The position numbers and the translations under genes are program-made. A DNA stretch of 64,000 nucleotides from contig JBMFOU010000008.1 of NCBI GenBank assembly GCA_049969475.1, positions 52,400 to 116,399 on the forward strand. Reading direction: 5' to 3'. This DNA is from UBA2030 sp049969475. GTDB lineage: Bacteria; Bacteroidota; Bacteroidia; Bacteroidales; TTA-H9. Below, in pieces: positions 28,353 to 37,100 of this stretch (its first letter is position 1; every line of letters starts with the position of its first letter). The notes beneath the pieces were generated by a model that worked only from the letters and a program-made list of their open reading frames with translations, did not search any database and had not been told where the DNA came from.

Positions 28353-30491
28353 ATGTATAAAAAAATATTTTCAGCCATAATAGGCTTAGCTCTTGCTTTA
28401 AATATGTTGGGGCAGCAAAAGCTGCTTACTCCTGAAGATGCTTCGAATAATAATCCTTCACTTTTTCCCAAAAACCTAAGAAACCTGGCCTGGTTGCCAG
28501 GAACCAATTTTTATACCCATACGCTGGAAAATGCCCTAATTAAGGTAAATGCACTTACCGGAACTACTGACACGCTACTAAAGCTTTCACAGCTTAATCC
28601 CCTGTTGGTTCAAAACAACGAAAAAGCCCGGAAAAACTTTCCATCGATCAGCTGGCTCAATCAGGAAGAAATCTACTTTAGGTTAGGAAAAAAATATTAC
28701 GGATATAACCTTCCTGGACAAACACTCTGGCTCATTGCTTCCTTGCCCGAAAATGCAGAGAATGAAGATTTTTGTGATAGAAATCAGTCGGTAGCTTACA
28801 CCCAGGGAAACAACCTGTACATTGCCAAAGGTGAAAACCAATGGGCTGTGAGTGACGAAAAGAATTCTGGTATTTTGCTTGGTTCCGAAAGGGTACATCG
28901 TAACGAATGGGGAATCACTAAGGGAACATTCTGGAGCCCTGATGGAAAACAACTAGCTTTTTACCGGATGGACGAGACTATGGTAACAGATTATCCGCTG
29001 GTTAACATAGATCCCAGGCCGGCCGAAGTTACAAACACTAAATATCCCATGGCCGGGATGACCATTCATAAGGTTTCGGTAGGAGTGTATAATCTTGAAA
29101 ATGGCACAACCGTTTACCTCGATACACAACGACCCGGATTTGATTACCTTACCAATGTTACCTGGTCGCCCGATAGCCGAAAAATTTTTATAGCCATCCT
29201 CAACCGAGCGCAGAACCATCTATGGCTCAATCGGTATGATGCTGCAACAGGAGCCTGGGAAAAGACGCTTTTCGAAGAAACGAATGATCGTTACGTTGAA
29301 CCTGAAAGAGGTCCCTGGTTTTTACCCGGAAAAAGCAACCAATTTGTCTGGTTTAGCGAGCGCAATGGATTTGATCATCTGTATTTGTATGATATCGACG
29401 GAAAACTCATTAAACCACTGACTTCAGGGTCCTGGGTCGTTAAACAAATCATCGGATACTCAGAAAAAACCGGTGAACTCATTTTTACAAGTACTAAAGA
29501 TAGTCCCTTGGAAACCAATTTATATGCTGTTAACATCGACAATGGAAAAATAAGAAAAATAAGTGCTGAAGGAGGTGTTCATACAGCCTTTTTGAGTTCT
29601 GATGGTTCATTCCTGATTGATTCGTACAGTGCTCCTTCGCTTCCCAGACGATTAGAGCTTGTAACGCTTAAAAATTTGAATCGTAGGGAAATTTTCAGGG
29701 CATCTGATCCGCTCAGTGAGTATAAGCTTGGAAAAACCCGCGTCTTTTCCCTTAAGAATAAAGAAGGTATAGATTTATACTGCAGAATGATTACCCCGCC
29801 AGAATTTGACTCGACCCACAAATATCCTGTAATCATTTATGTTTATGGAGGACCCCATGCTCAGTTGGTTACCAATGGTTGGCTCAATGGGGGCGGCTTT
29901 TATCTGAATTACCTGGCCCAACAGGGTTACATCGTTTTCACGCTCGATAACCGGGGAAGTGCCAACAGAGGTTTTGATTTTGAAAGTGTAATTCATCGGA
30001 GAGTAGGAGAGTTGGAAGCCCAGGATCAGATGGTAGGGGTGAGGTATTTAAAATCTTTGCCTTATGTTGATTCTTCACGCATTGGTGTAGATGGCTGGAG
30101 CTACGGAGGTTTTATGACGATTAACATGCTGTTGCACTATCCGGGAGTTTTTAAGGCAGCTACTGCCGGGGGGCCCGTTTGCGACTGGAAATACTACGAA
30201 GCCATGTATGGCGAGCGATATATGGATACACCTGAAGAAAACCCGGAAGGATACAAGGCTTCCAGCCTCATCGAAAATGCCGATAAATTACAGGACCGCC
30301 TCATGATCATCCATTGCACTACCGACCCTGTAGTTGTTTGGCAACACAGCCTACAATTTGTAAAGGCATGTATCGAAAAAGGACGAATGGTGGATTATTT
30401 CGTTTATCCCGGCCACGACCATAATGTACAGGGGCCTGACAGGACGCATTTAGTACGAAAAATTGAGGATTACTTTAAACGAAACTTATAA
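28353..30491 (+). CDS. Dipeptidyl peptidase IV (S9B)
   Basis: A 712-residue exported serine peptidase with a signal peptide (IFSAIIGLALALNMLGQQ), an eight-bladed DPPIV_N propeller (residues about 90-440) and a C-terminal alpha/beta-hydrolase domain. The nucleophile is in GWSYGGFM, the Asp in HCTTDPVVVW and the His in PGHDHNV. HRNEWGI in the propeller carries the glutamate of the N-terminus-binding motif typical of DPP-IV. It should release X-Pro dipeptides from oligopeptides in the periplasm, feeding amino-acid fermentation. Confidence 0.93.
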   Translation: MYKKIFSAIIGLALALNMLGQQKLLTPEDASNNNPSLFPKNLRNLAWLPGTNFYTHTLENALIKVNALTGTTDTLLKLSQLNPLLVQNNEKARKNFPSISWLNQEEIYFRLGKKYYGYNLPGQTLWLIASLPENAENEDFCDRNQSVAYTQGNNLYIAKGENQWAVSDEKNSGILLGSERVHRNEWGITKGTFWSPDGKQLAFYRMDETMVTDYPLVNIDPRPAEVTNTKYPMAGMTIHKVSVGVYNLENGTTVYLDTQRPGFDYLTNVTWSPDSRKIFIAILNRAQNHLWLNRYDAATGAWEKTLFEETNDRYVEPERGPWFLPGKSNQFVWFSERNGFDHLYLYDIDGKLIKPLTSGSWVVKQIIGYSEKTGELIFTSTKDSPLETNLYAVNIDNGKIRKISAEGGVHTAFLSSDGSFLIDSYSAPSLPRRLELVTLKNLNRREIFRASDPLSEYKLGKTRVFSLKNKEGIDLYCRMITPPEFDSTHKYPVIIYVYGGPHAQLVTNGWLNGGGFYLNYLAQQGYIVFTLDNRGSANRGFDFESVIHRRVGELEAQDQMVGVRYLKSLPYVDSSRIGVDGWSYGGFMTINMLLHYPGVFKAATAGGPVCDWKYYEAMYGERYMDTPEENPEGYKASSLIENADKLQDRLMIIHCTTDPVVVWQHSLQFVKACIEKGRMVDYFVYPGHDHNVQGPDRTHLVRKIEDYFKRNL

Positions 30492-30494
30492 AGC

Positions 30495-30528
30495 AAAAAA
30501 ACCGGGAGTTTTTACCCGGTTTTTTTTT
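30495..30528. terminator. Bidirectional terminator between DPP-IV and tRNA-Thr
   Basis: ACCGGG (30501-30506) pairs with CCCGGT (30515-30520). Eight T residues follow on the plus strand and a run of A residues precedes it, so it can end both the DPP-IV transcript and the minus-strand tRNA. Confidence 0.9.
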
Positions 30529-30529
30529 G

Positions 30530-30602
30530 AGCCTCCTGGGGGACTTGAACCCCCGACCTGTTCATTACGAGTGAACTGCTCTACCGACTGAGCTAAAGAG
30601 GC
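30530..30602 (-). tRNA. tRNA-Thr (anticodon CGT)
   Basis: The minus strand folds as a cloverleaf. The acceptor GCCTCTT pairs with AGGAGGC (one G-U pair), the D-arm is GCTCAGTCGGTAGAGC, the anticodon stem GTTCA/TGAAC encloses the loop CTCGTAA, and the T-arm GGGGG TTCAAGT CCCCC is intact. The encoded discriminator position is T and CCA is not encoded. Confidence 0.96.
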
Positions 30603-30611
30603 TTGTGCATG

Positions 30612-30619
30612 CAAAGATA
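30612..30619 (-). promoter_or_regulatory. Promoter box of tRNA-Thr
   Basis: TATCTTTG on the minus strand, identical to the box in front of tRNA-Phe, 9 bp upstream of the tRNA. Confidence 0.6.
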
Positions 30620-30648
30620 TGGAAATTTCCTCAGATGGGAAAAAGGAT

Positions 30649-31596
30649 TTAAATAAGACCCGCTTTCCGACTGATTTCCAGCATCTTTTCAATAGGCTTC
30701 AATGCCCGGTGAGCCAATTCTTCATCTACAACCACTTCGGGGGATTCAGTAAGTAGAGCTTTAGAGAGTTTTTCCAGCGTGTTCATTTTCATATATGGGC
30801 AATCATTGCAACTACAGGTTTCGTTGGCCGGAGCTACCAAAAAATCCTTTTCTGGAGCCAACTTTTTCATCTGGTGAACAATACCTGTTTCAGAAGCTAC
30901 GATGAATTTATGTGCCTTAGCCTGGTGCACAAATTTTATCATTCCATTGGTAGAGCCAATATAGTCAGCTACTTCGAGCACCGCCCGGTTGCATTCCGGA
31001 TGAGCCACCAGGAGGGCATCAGGATTCTCCATTTTGAGCTTAAGGATCGATTCGGCAGTAAGCAGATCGTGTACCTGGCAGACGCCATCCCACAAAACCA
31101 TGTTTCTTCCGGTCATCTGATTGATGTAAGCTCCTAAGTTACGGTCAGGTGCAAAGATGATTTTTTCGTTTTTAGGAAGAGACTCCACAATCTGAACCGC
31201 ATTACCCGATGTGCAGATGATGTCTGACATGGCCTTGATGCGAGCTGTACTATTAATATATGTAATGACCTTGTGATCAGGATATTGTTGCAAAAATTCT
31301 GCGAAACGATCTGGCGGACACGAATCTGCTAATGAACAACCCGCTTCGAGGTCGGGTACTATCACTTTTTTACCTGGATTGAGTATCTTGGCAGTTTCGG
31401 CCATGAAATGCACCCCGCAAAAAACTATTAGTGGTGAATCAACGTTCTTCGCTTTTTGCGAAAGAGCCAGGCTATCACCAATAAAATCAGCTAAGTCTTG
31501 TATTTCAGGAATTTGATAGTAATGGGCCAGTATCGTGGCCTGCTTTTGCCGTTTTAGATCGAGAATGCCTTCTATTAAGTCTTTATTGTTATTCAT
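30649..31596 (-). CDS. nadA: Quinolinate synthase A
   Basis: A 4Fe-4S enzyme that condenses iminoaspartate and dihydroxyacetone phosphate to quinolinate in NAD synthesis. The three iron-sulfur ligand cysteines are plausible in FCGVHFMAE, HPECNRAV and the CSCNDCPYM cluster. ATILAHYYQIPEIQDLADFIGDSL near the N-terminus (read by position, residues about 20-42) holds the conserved His-Tyr-Tyr. The 315-residue length is normal. It diverges from rpiB across a repeat-rich 488-bp gap. nadB and nadC are not adjacent. Confidence 0.96.
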   Translation of the reverse strand: MNNNKDLIEGILDLKRQKQATILAHYYQIPEIQDLADFIGDSLALSQKAKNVDSPLIVFCGVHFMAETAKILNPGKKVIVPDLEAGCSLADSCPPDRFAEFLQQYPDHKVITYINSTARIKAMSDIICTSGNAVQIVESLPKNEKIIFAPDRNLGAYINQMTGRNMVLWDGVCQVHDLLTAESILKLKMENPDALLVAHPECNRAVLEVADYIGSTNGMIKFVHQAKAHKFIVASETGIVHQMKKLAPEKDFLVAPANETCSCNDCPYMKMNTLEKLSKALLTESPEVVVDEELAHRALKPIEKMLEISRKAGLI

Positions 31597-32084
31597 TTAA
31601 AAAATTAATTTAATAACGTTAATTCTGCTTGTTGAAAAGGCTGAAAACTTTTGGTCGTGTATCTTGCGTAATTTAAAAGTCCTTTGCTATCAACAAACTT
31701 TCAATGGGGGTTGTTGAAAAACAGAAGTTGTAAGCCAATTCATTAAAGAGTTTTTTAACAATTGTTGATAATAGGCAGAGGTTTAAAAAACGAGTGTGCA
31801 AAGTTAAAATCGATTGTTAATAAAGGTTTGAAAAAAATTGAAAATATCCAGCTTTGTTAACAGGGGGAACTATTAGGGTAGTAACAGGGGAGGAGTTAAG
31901 GAGACTTTTAAAGAGGCTTAACATGAAATTAACATAGTATTGTTAGTAATATTACCTTCCTGAATTTTAGCTTGGTGTAGTTATAGAAAAAAATCTGTTT
32001 AAACCGAAAACCTTCATTCTTAGATAAATTTACCCGGCGTTGCGAGCTTCGTTTTACTTTTGCAAAATCAAACTTATTAACAAA
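31597..32084. other. AT-rich gap with nine DnaA-box-like repeats (candidate replication origin)
   Basis: No gene is seen here. TTGTTRRWAA-type decamers or their complements occur at 31629, 31688 (complement), 31711, 31752 (complement), 31762, 31814, 31854, 31940 and 32074 (complement). The complement, TTATCAACAA, differs from the DnaA box TTATCCACA at one position in the best copy (31762-31771), and by two or more in the others. Two copies abut as an inverted pair around AACAATTGTT (31757-31766). A strongly AT-rich stretch lies at 31597-31625. A TAACTTTG box on the minus strand (31806-31799) could serve nadA with a long leader. Confidence 0.4.
32040..32062 (+). promoter_or_regulatory. Promoter of rpiB
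   Basis: TTG (32040-32042), 12 bp, TACTTTTG (32055-32062), then 22 bp to the rpiB ATG. The -7 box matches TAnnTTTG exactly. Confidence 0.6.
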
Positions 32085-32528
32085 ATGTCGGAAAAGCCGA
32101 AAATAGGGATAGGTTGCGATCACGCAGGATATGAATTAAAAGAATATCTTAAGAATCAATTAGTTAATAAAGGATTTGAAGTTCAGGACTTTGGATGTCA
32201 TTCCCCAGAAAGTGTGGATTATCCAGATATAATTCATCCCCTGGCTGCCCAGGTGGACAAAGGTGAATTGACACGTGCGGTAATCATATGTGGGAGCGGA
32301 ATAGGCGTAAGTATGGTGGCCAATAAGTATAATGGAGTCAGGGCGGCTTTATGTTGCGATGTAGAACGAGCCCGATTGGCCCGCCAGCATAACGATGCTA
32401 ACGTGCTTGCCATAGGTGCTCGTTTTATTTCGGCTAGTCAGGCGCTCGAAATGTTAAATGCCTTTCTTGAGACACCTTTCGAAGGAGGACGACATGAACG
32501 GAGGGTTAATAAAATCCCCAGAGACTAA
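32085..32528 (+). CDS. rpiB: Ribose 5-phosphate isomerase B
   Basis: Interconverts ribose 5-phosphate and ribulose 5-phosphate. The family signature IGCDHAGYELKEYL is at residues 8-21. CGSGIGVSMVANKYNGVRAA carries the phosphate loop and ARLARQHNDANVLAIGARF the C-terminal block. With the ATG at 32085 it has 147 residues, the usual size; the longer in-frame extension from 32040 would include the promoter. It ends 17 bp before the LutB-like gene. Confidence 0.96.
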   Translation: MSEKPKIGIGCDHAGYELKEYLKNQLVNKGFEVQDFGCHSPESVDYPDIIHPLAAQVDKGELTRAVIICGSGIGVSMVANKYNGVRAALCCDVERARLARQHNDANVLAIGARFISASQALEMLNAFLETPFEGGRHERRVNKIPRD

Positions 32529-32545
32529 ACCTAACTTCCTGGTGT

Positions 32546-33931
32546 ATGAATGCTAATGAATCAAAATTTATAGAGCAGGCGAATAAAGTTGCTTTCGATA
32601 AGGAACACCGCCAGCGGTTGATGTTTAATATCAGTCGATACGACGAAGCAGTAGCCCGGGGTAAAGCTTTTTATAAAAACTTGGAATTGGCCCGCATTAG
32701 AGCTGCTTATATTCGTATGAAGGCTCTCTTAAATCTCGATAAAATGCTCATCGACTTCGAGTTGAGAATCGTTTCGAGGGGGGCTAAAGTACTCTGGGCT
32801 CCGGATGCTGAGGTGGCTGTTAATCATGTATTAAATATTCTTCAAAAGGCTGAAATCAAAGAAGTTGTAAAATCGAAGTCGATGGCCAGCGAAGAACTTG
32901 AATTAAACCATGAGTTAGAAAAAGCTGGTATCACACCTCTGGAGACAGATTTGGGTGAATTCATTGTTCAGCAGAGGGGCGAAAAACCTTATCACATCGT
33001 AACGCCGGCAATGCATCTTTCCAAAGAGAATATAGCCCAGAGCATGCACGAAAAGTTTGGAATTGACCCTTCTGCCACCCCTGAGCAAATTACCCATTGG
33101 GTGAGAAAACATTTGCGGGAAAAATTTATAGCAGCCGAAGCTGGTATTACTGGGGCCAATTTTCTGATAGCTGATCCCGGAGCCATTGCCCTCACCGAAA
33201 ACGAAGGAAACGGAGTTTTCAGCCTGTCGGCACAAAAAATACATATTGTCATTGCGGGCATTGAGAAGATAATTCCATCGTTGGAAGATTTGGATTTATT
33301 CTGGCCTCTGCTTGCCGTGCATGGTACGGGCCAACATCTGACGGTTTATAATACAATTGTCACTGGGCCTGTTCAGGATTCAGAATCTGAAGGACCTCAG
33401 GAAATGTATGTGATTTTGCTAAATAATGGCAGAACTCACGTTTTGGCCCAAAATCCGCAGCGTAGAGCCCTTACGTGTATCCGGTGTGGAGCTTGCCTGA
33501 ATGCATGTCCCATCTATAAAAACGTAGGGGGTTATACCTACAATGCCACATACACGGGACCCATCGGAGCGGTCATTACTCCTCATATGAAAGGCATGGA
33601 GGATTATGGCCATCTTAGTTTTGCTTCTACCCTGTGTGGTAAGTGCACCGAAGTATGTCCGGTAAAAATTCCTTTGCATGAATATTTGCTGTATAATCGC
33701 TTTGCCGCGGTGAAATCCGGGCATGTGGATTCCAAGTGGAAAAAGGGGATGAAGATAAGTCAGTGGGCTTTGCTTAAGCCGTCTTTGCTTGATGCCGGTA
33801 AACCCTGGCTAAGACGCTGGCTATTTAAAAAATATGTAGCACCGCTCTGGGGTAAGCGCCGTAATTTACCTCCTTTGCCTGATGCAGGTTTTAGAAAACA
33901 ATGGATAAAAGACAACGAAAAACCGGATTAA
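32546..33931 (+). CDS. LutB-type iron-sulfur lactate-utilisation protein
   Basis: A 461-residue cytoplasmic protein with an N-terminal LUD domain (GITGANFLIADPGAIALTENEGNG is its conserved region, near base 33150) and two C-terminal 4Fe-4S motifs, CIRCGACLNACPIY and CGKCTEVCPVKIP. LutB works with LutA and LutC to oxidise L-lactate in Bacillus. lutA and lutC are not adjacent here, so the substrate is less certain; they may lie elsewhere in the genome. A strong terminator follows at 33977. Confidence 0.88.
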   Translation: MNANESKFIEQANKVAFDKEHRQRLMFNISRYDEAVARGKAFYKNLELARIRAAYIRMKALLNLDKMLIDFELRIVSRGAKVLWAPDAEVAVNHVLNILQKAEIKEVVKSKSMASEELELNHELEKAGITPLETDLGEFIVQQRGEKPYHIVTPAMHLSKENIAQSMHEKFGIDPSATPEQITHWVRKHLREKFIAAEAGITGANFLIADPGAIALTENEGNGVFSLSAQKIHIVIAGIEKIIPSLEDLDLFWPLLAVHGTGQHLTVYNTIVTGPVQDSESEGPQEMYVILLNNGRTHVLAQNPQRRALTCIRCGACLNACPIYKNVGGYTYNATYTGPIGAVITPHMKGMEDYGHLSFASTLCGKCTEVCPVKIPLHEYLLYNRFAAVKSGHVDSKWKKGMKISQWALLKPSLLDAGKPWLRRWLFKKYVAPLWGKRRNLPPLPDAGFRKQWIKDNEKPD

Positions 33932-33976
33932 ATTTTAATATCCCGGTTAATTCGCCTTTAGGCTATATTAATTTAG

Positions 33977-34010
33977 CGGAACCTTTTCGACCCTGAGGTT
34001 CCGTTTTTTT
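33977..34010 (+). terminator. Rho-independent terminator after the lutB-like gene
   Basis: CGGAACC (33977-33983) pairs with GGTTCCG (33997-34003), followed by seven T residues. The last T is also the first base of the parS-like site. Confidence 0.9.
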
Positions 34011-34025
34011 GTTTCATGTGAAACG
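34010..34025 (+). other. parS-like palindrome
   Basis: TGTTTCATGTGAAACG matches the classical parS sequence TGTTTCACGTGAAACA at 14 of 16 bases; within the 14-base core only one base differs (C to T at the centre). It is intergenic and 1.9 kb right of the DnaA-box-like cluster, the kind of position where ParB loading sites are found. Confidence 0.5.
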
Positions 34026-34112
34026 ATTTAATACAACTTTTGAAATATGAAAGTTGTTTTTCAACATTGGTTCCCCTTTATACAGCGAAAATTAAATCTA
34101 ATTCCCAGAGCC

Positions 34113-37100
34113 ATGAAAAAGACCTTTATTTTGCTTGTTTGCATTGGAATTAGCCAGGTAGCAGCGGCTCAGCAAAGAAAAGATATCATTGTTCGTGAGA
34201 ATGATACCCTTCAATTGAAGAAAATAGCAGTTCAGTCAATGGATTATGCCTTGAAGATACGGGAAAATGCGCAAAAAAATTATCCCTATCCTTTTCGGAT
34301 TGAGGAGGCAGATGGGAGCATCAGAGAGGTTCAGGGTTTGGATGACCGGGGCCAATTGTGGGTTTATGGTACATCGAATCTCAATGCAGCTAAAACCGTA
34401 TCTACTGACAAGGTTTGGCCTGGTGGAGGGGCAGGATTGAATCTTACGGGAAATGGTATTACCCTGGCCATCTGGGATGGAGGAAAAGTGAGAACCACGC
34501 ATCAGGAGTTTAGCGGCAGAGTGACCCAGATGGATGGAGCATCCTCGCTTTCGCAGCATTCCACCCATGTTTCGGGTACTATGATTGCTGCAGGAGTAGA
34601 TGCCAATGCCAAAGGAATGTCTTACCAGGCCACGCTGAAGGCTTATGATTGGAATATCGATGTCAATGAAATGTCGAAAGAGGCCGCCAACGGACTACTA
34701 ATCTCTAATCATTCCTACAAATATCTTTCAGGTTGGGAAGGACAATATTGGTACGGCGATGTTACGATCAGCGAAGTTGAAGATTACAAATTTGGCTTTT
34801 ATGATTACACCTCCCGTCAGATGGACCTGATATGCAACGCAGCACCTTACTATTTGCCGGTTTTTGCCGCCAGTAACGATAGGGGGAATACGTCGCCCGG
34901 TGGAGTCGGTTATTATTGGAATGGTTCGTCGTGGGTCTGGAGTAATACTTATCGTCCGCCGGATGGTCCTTATGATTGCATTCCTTCATTTTGTGGTATA
35001 AAAAATGGACTTACTGTAGGAAATGTAAATGATATTCCCGGGGGTTACACCAACCCAGGGGATGTGGTGCTAAATTCCAGCAGTTCTTGTGGGCCTACAG
35101 ACGATGGCCGCATCAAACCCGACCTGGTAGCCAATGGAACCTCTCTGTACTCAACAAATTCAACGGGTGATACCGATTACGTTACTATGACAGGGACCTC
35201 TATGGCCTGTCCTAATACTTCGGGTTCTCTTGGCCTACTGCAGCAGCACAGTTATAATTTGAACGGGAAATATCTTAAATCTGCCACCCTGAAAGCCCTG
35301 GTTATTGCTACGGCCGATGAAGCGGGAAGTTGGACGGGCCCAGATTATCAATTTGGATGGGGACTACTTAATACCCAAAAGGCGGCACAGGCACTTTCCA
35401 ATAACGGCATATCCACATGGGTGAAAGAACTTACGCTGGCTCAGCTTGATACTTTCCGGCTGCAAGTATATTCTGATGGAACGGTTCCCCTGGCTGTTAC
35501 TATTGCATGGAATGATCCAGCAGGTGTCAATCCATCTCCTTCGCTCGATCCTCCCAATTTAATGTTGGTCAACGATTTGGACCTACGGATCCGGAAAGAT
35601 GTAAATACTTGGTATCCTTATGTATTGAATCCTGCTATACCTACTGGTCCAGCCACTACAGGCGATAATTTCCGCGACAACGTGGAAAAAATATTTATTG
35701 CTACTCCGGCAGCAGGGGTTTACACAATAGAGATTTCGCATAAGGGTAATTTGGCTGGGGGTTTGCAGGACTTTGGATTAATAGTTACAGGTATTCAGAA
35801 CAATGCCCCCCTTGCTTTTGAGGCCAATCCGAGCACCCCGGGGCAAATTAATCTCAGCTGGACTCTCAATTCCGGAAAACCGGTTTTACTGGTTTATAAT
35901 ACTTCTAATGTTTTCGGGCAACCAGTTAATGGCATGTCTTATTCTGCCGGTGATCCCATTCCCGGTGGAGGAACAGTTATTTGCACAGGAACGGCAACCA
36001 GTTTTACTCATAATTCCCTGAATGCTTCTCAATATTACTATTACCGCATCTTTTCCATCATTGACGGAACACCTACTTACTCAGAACCCAATGCTGCCAG
36101 TGCCCGAACACTAAGTGAGCCTGTACCTCTGCCAATCAGAGAAAATTTTGCGCAACCTGGTTTACCGCAAGGTTGGACCCGTCAGTTGTTCGGAAATACT
36201 GAGGGCTGGAAAACGTCCAATAGTGCCTCAGCCGGCGGTTTGGCTCTAGAAATAATGCATCTTTGGGAAGACTTGTATAATAACTATTCATATGGCACGC
36301 CGCTGGCCACCAGTCGACTGATACTTCCTGCAGTAAATACTACCGGTATGTCCCGTTTAACCCTACGCTTCAAACATAAATTTGCCGATTTAGGGTATGG
36401 TATTTCCACAGCCACTGTCAGAATTCAAAGTAGTACCGACGGAGTAAACTGGACCAACGAAGGCTGGAGTTTTACCAGCCGTAACGGAAACCTGGGACCT
36501 GAAATAAGGGCAGTACCCATAGTAAACAATTTAAATAGTCCGACAACCTATGTGGCCTTTGTGATAGAGGGTGATTTTTATGATTTTTGGTACTGGTCAG
36601 TAGATGACGTAGAACTTTACGAAGGTCCCTCAGGGCTTTGGACTGGAGTGGTTTCTGACGAGTGGACTACTACCTCCAACTGGTCGGATGGTTTGCTTCC
36701 TCAAGCAATTACACCTGTGTTAATACCTAATGGTTGTACCTATTTTCCAAAAGTTAATTCCGATTACTCAAGTCCTACGATAGTGGCAGATCTTACTTTG
36801 CTCAGCGGTGCCCAGCTTACTCTTAATGAAAATAAGGCACTTACGGTAACGGGTACGTTGACCAATGGAGCTGGAGAAGCAGCACTACTTTTAAAAAATG
36901 GTTCCACCCTCTTGCATGGAACTGATAGTGTACCAGCCACGGTTGAACGTGACGTATCAGGCTATACGGATTATCATTATATTTCATCACCCGTCATAAA
37001 TACACAGGCCATCAGTGCTTTTCCGGGTTGGGCTTATGTGCGCAGATATGATGAGACCCAGCCTGTAAATCAGTGGATTAATCTTACCGGAAGCGATACA

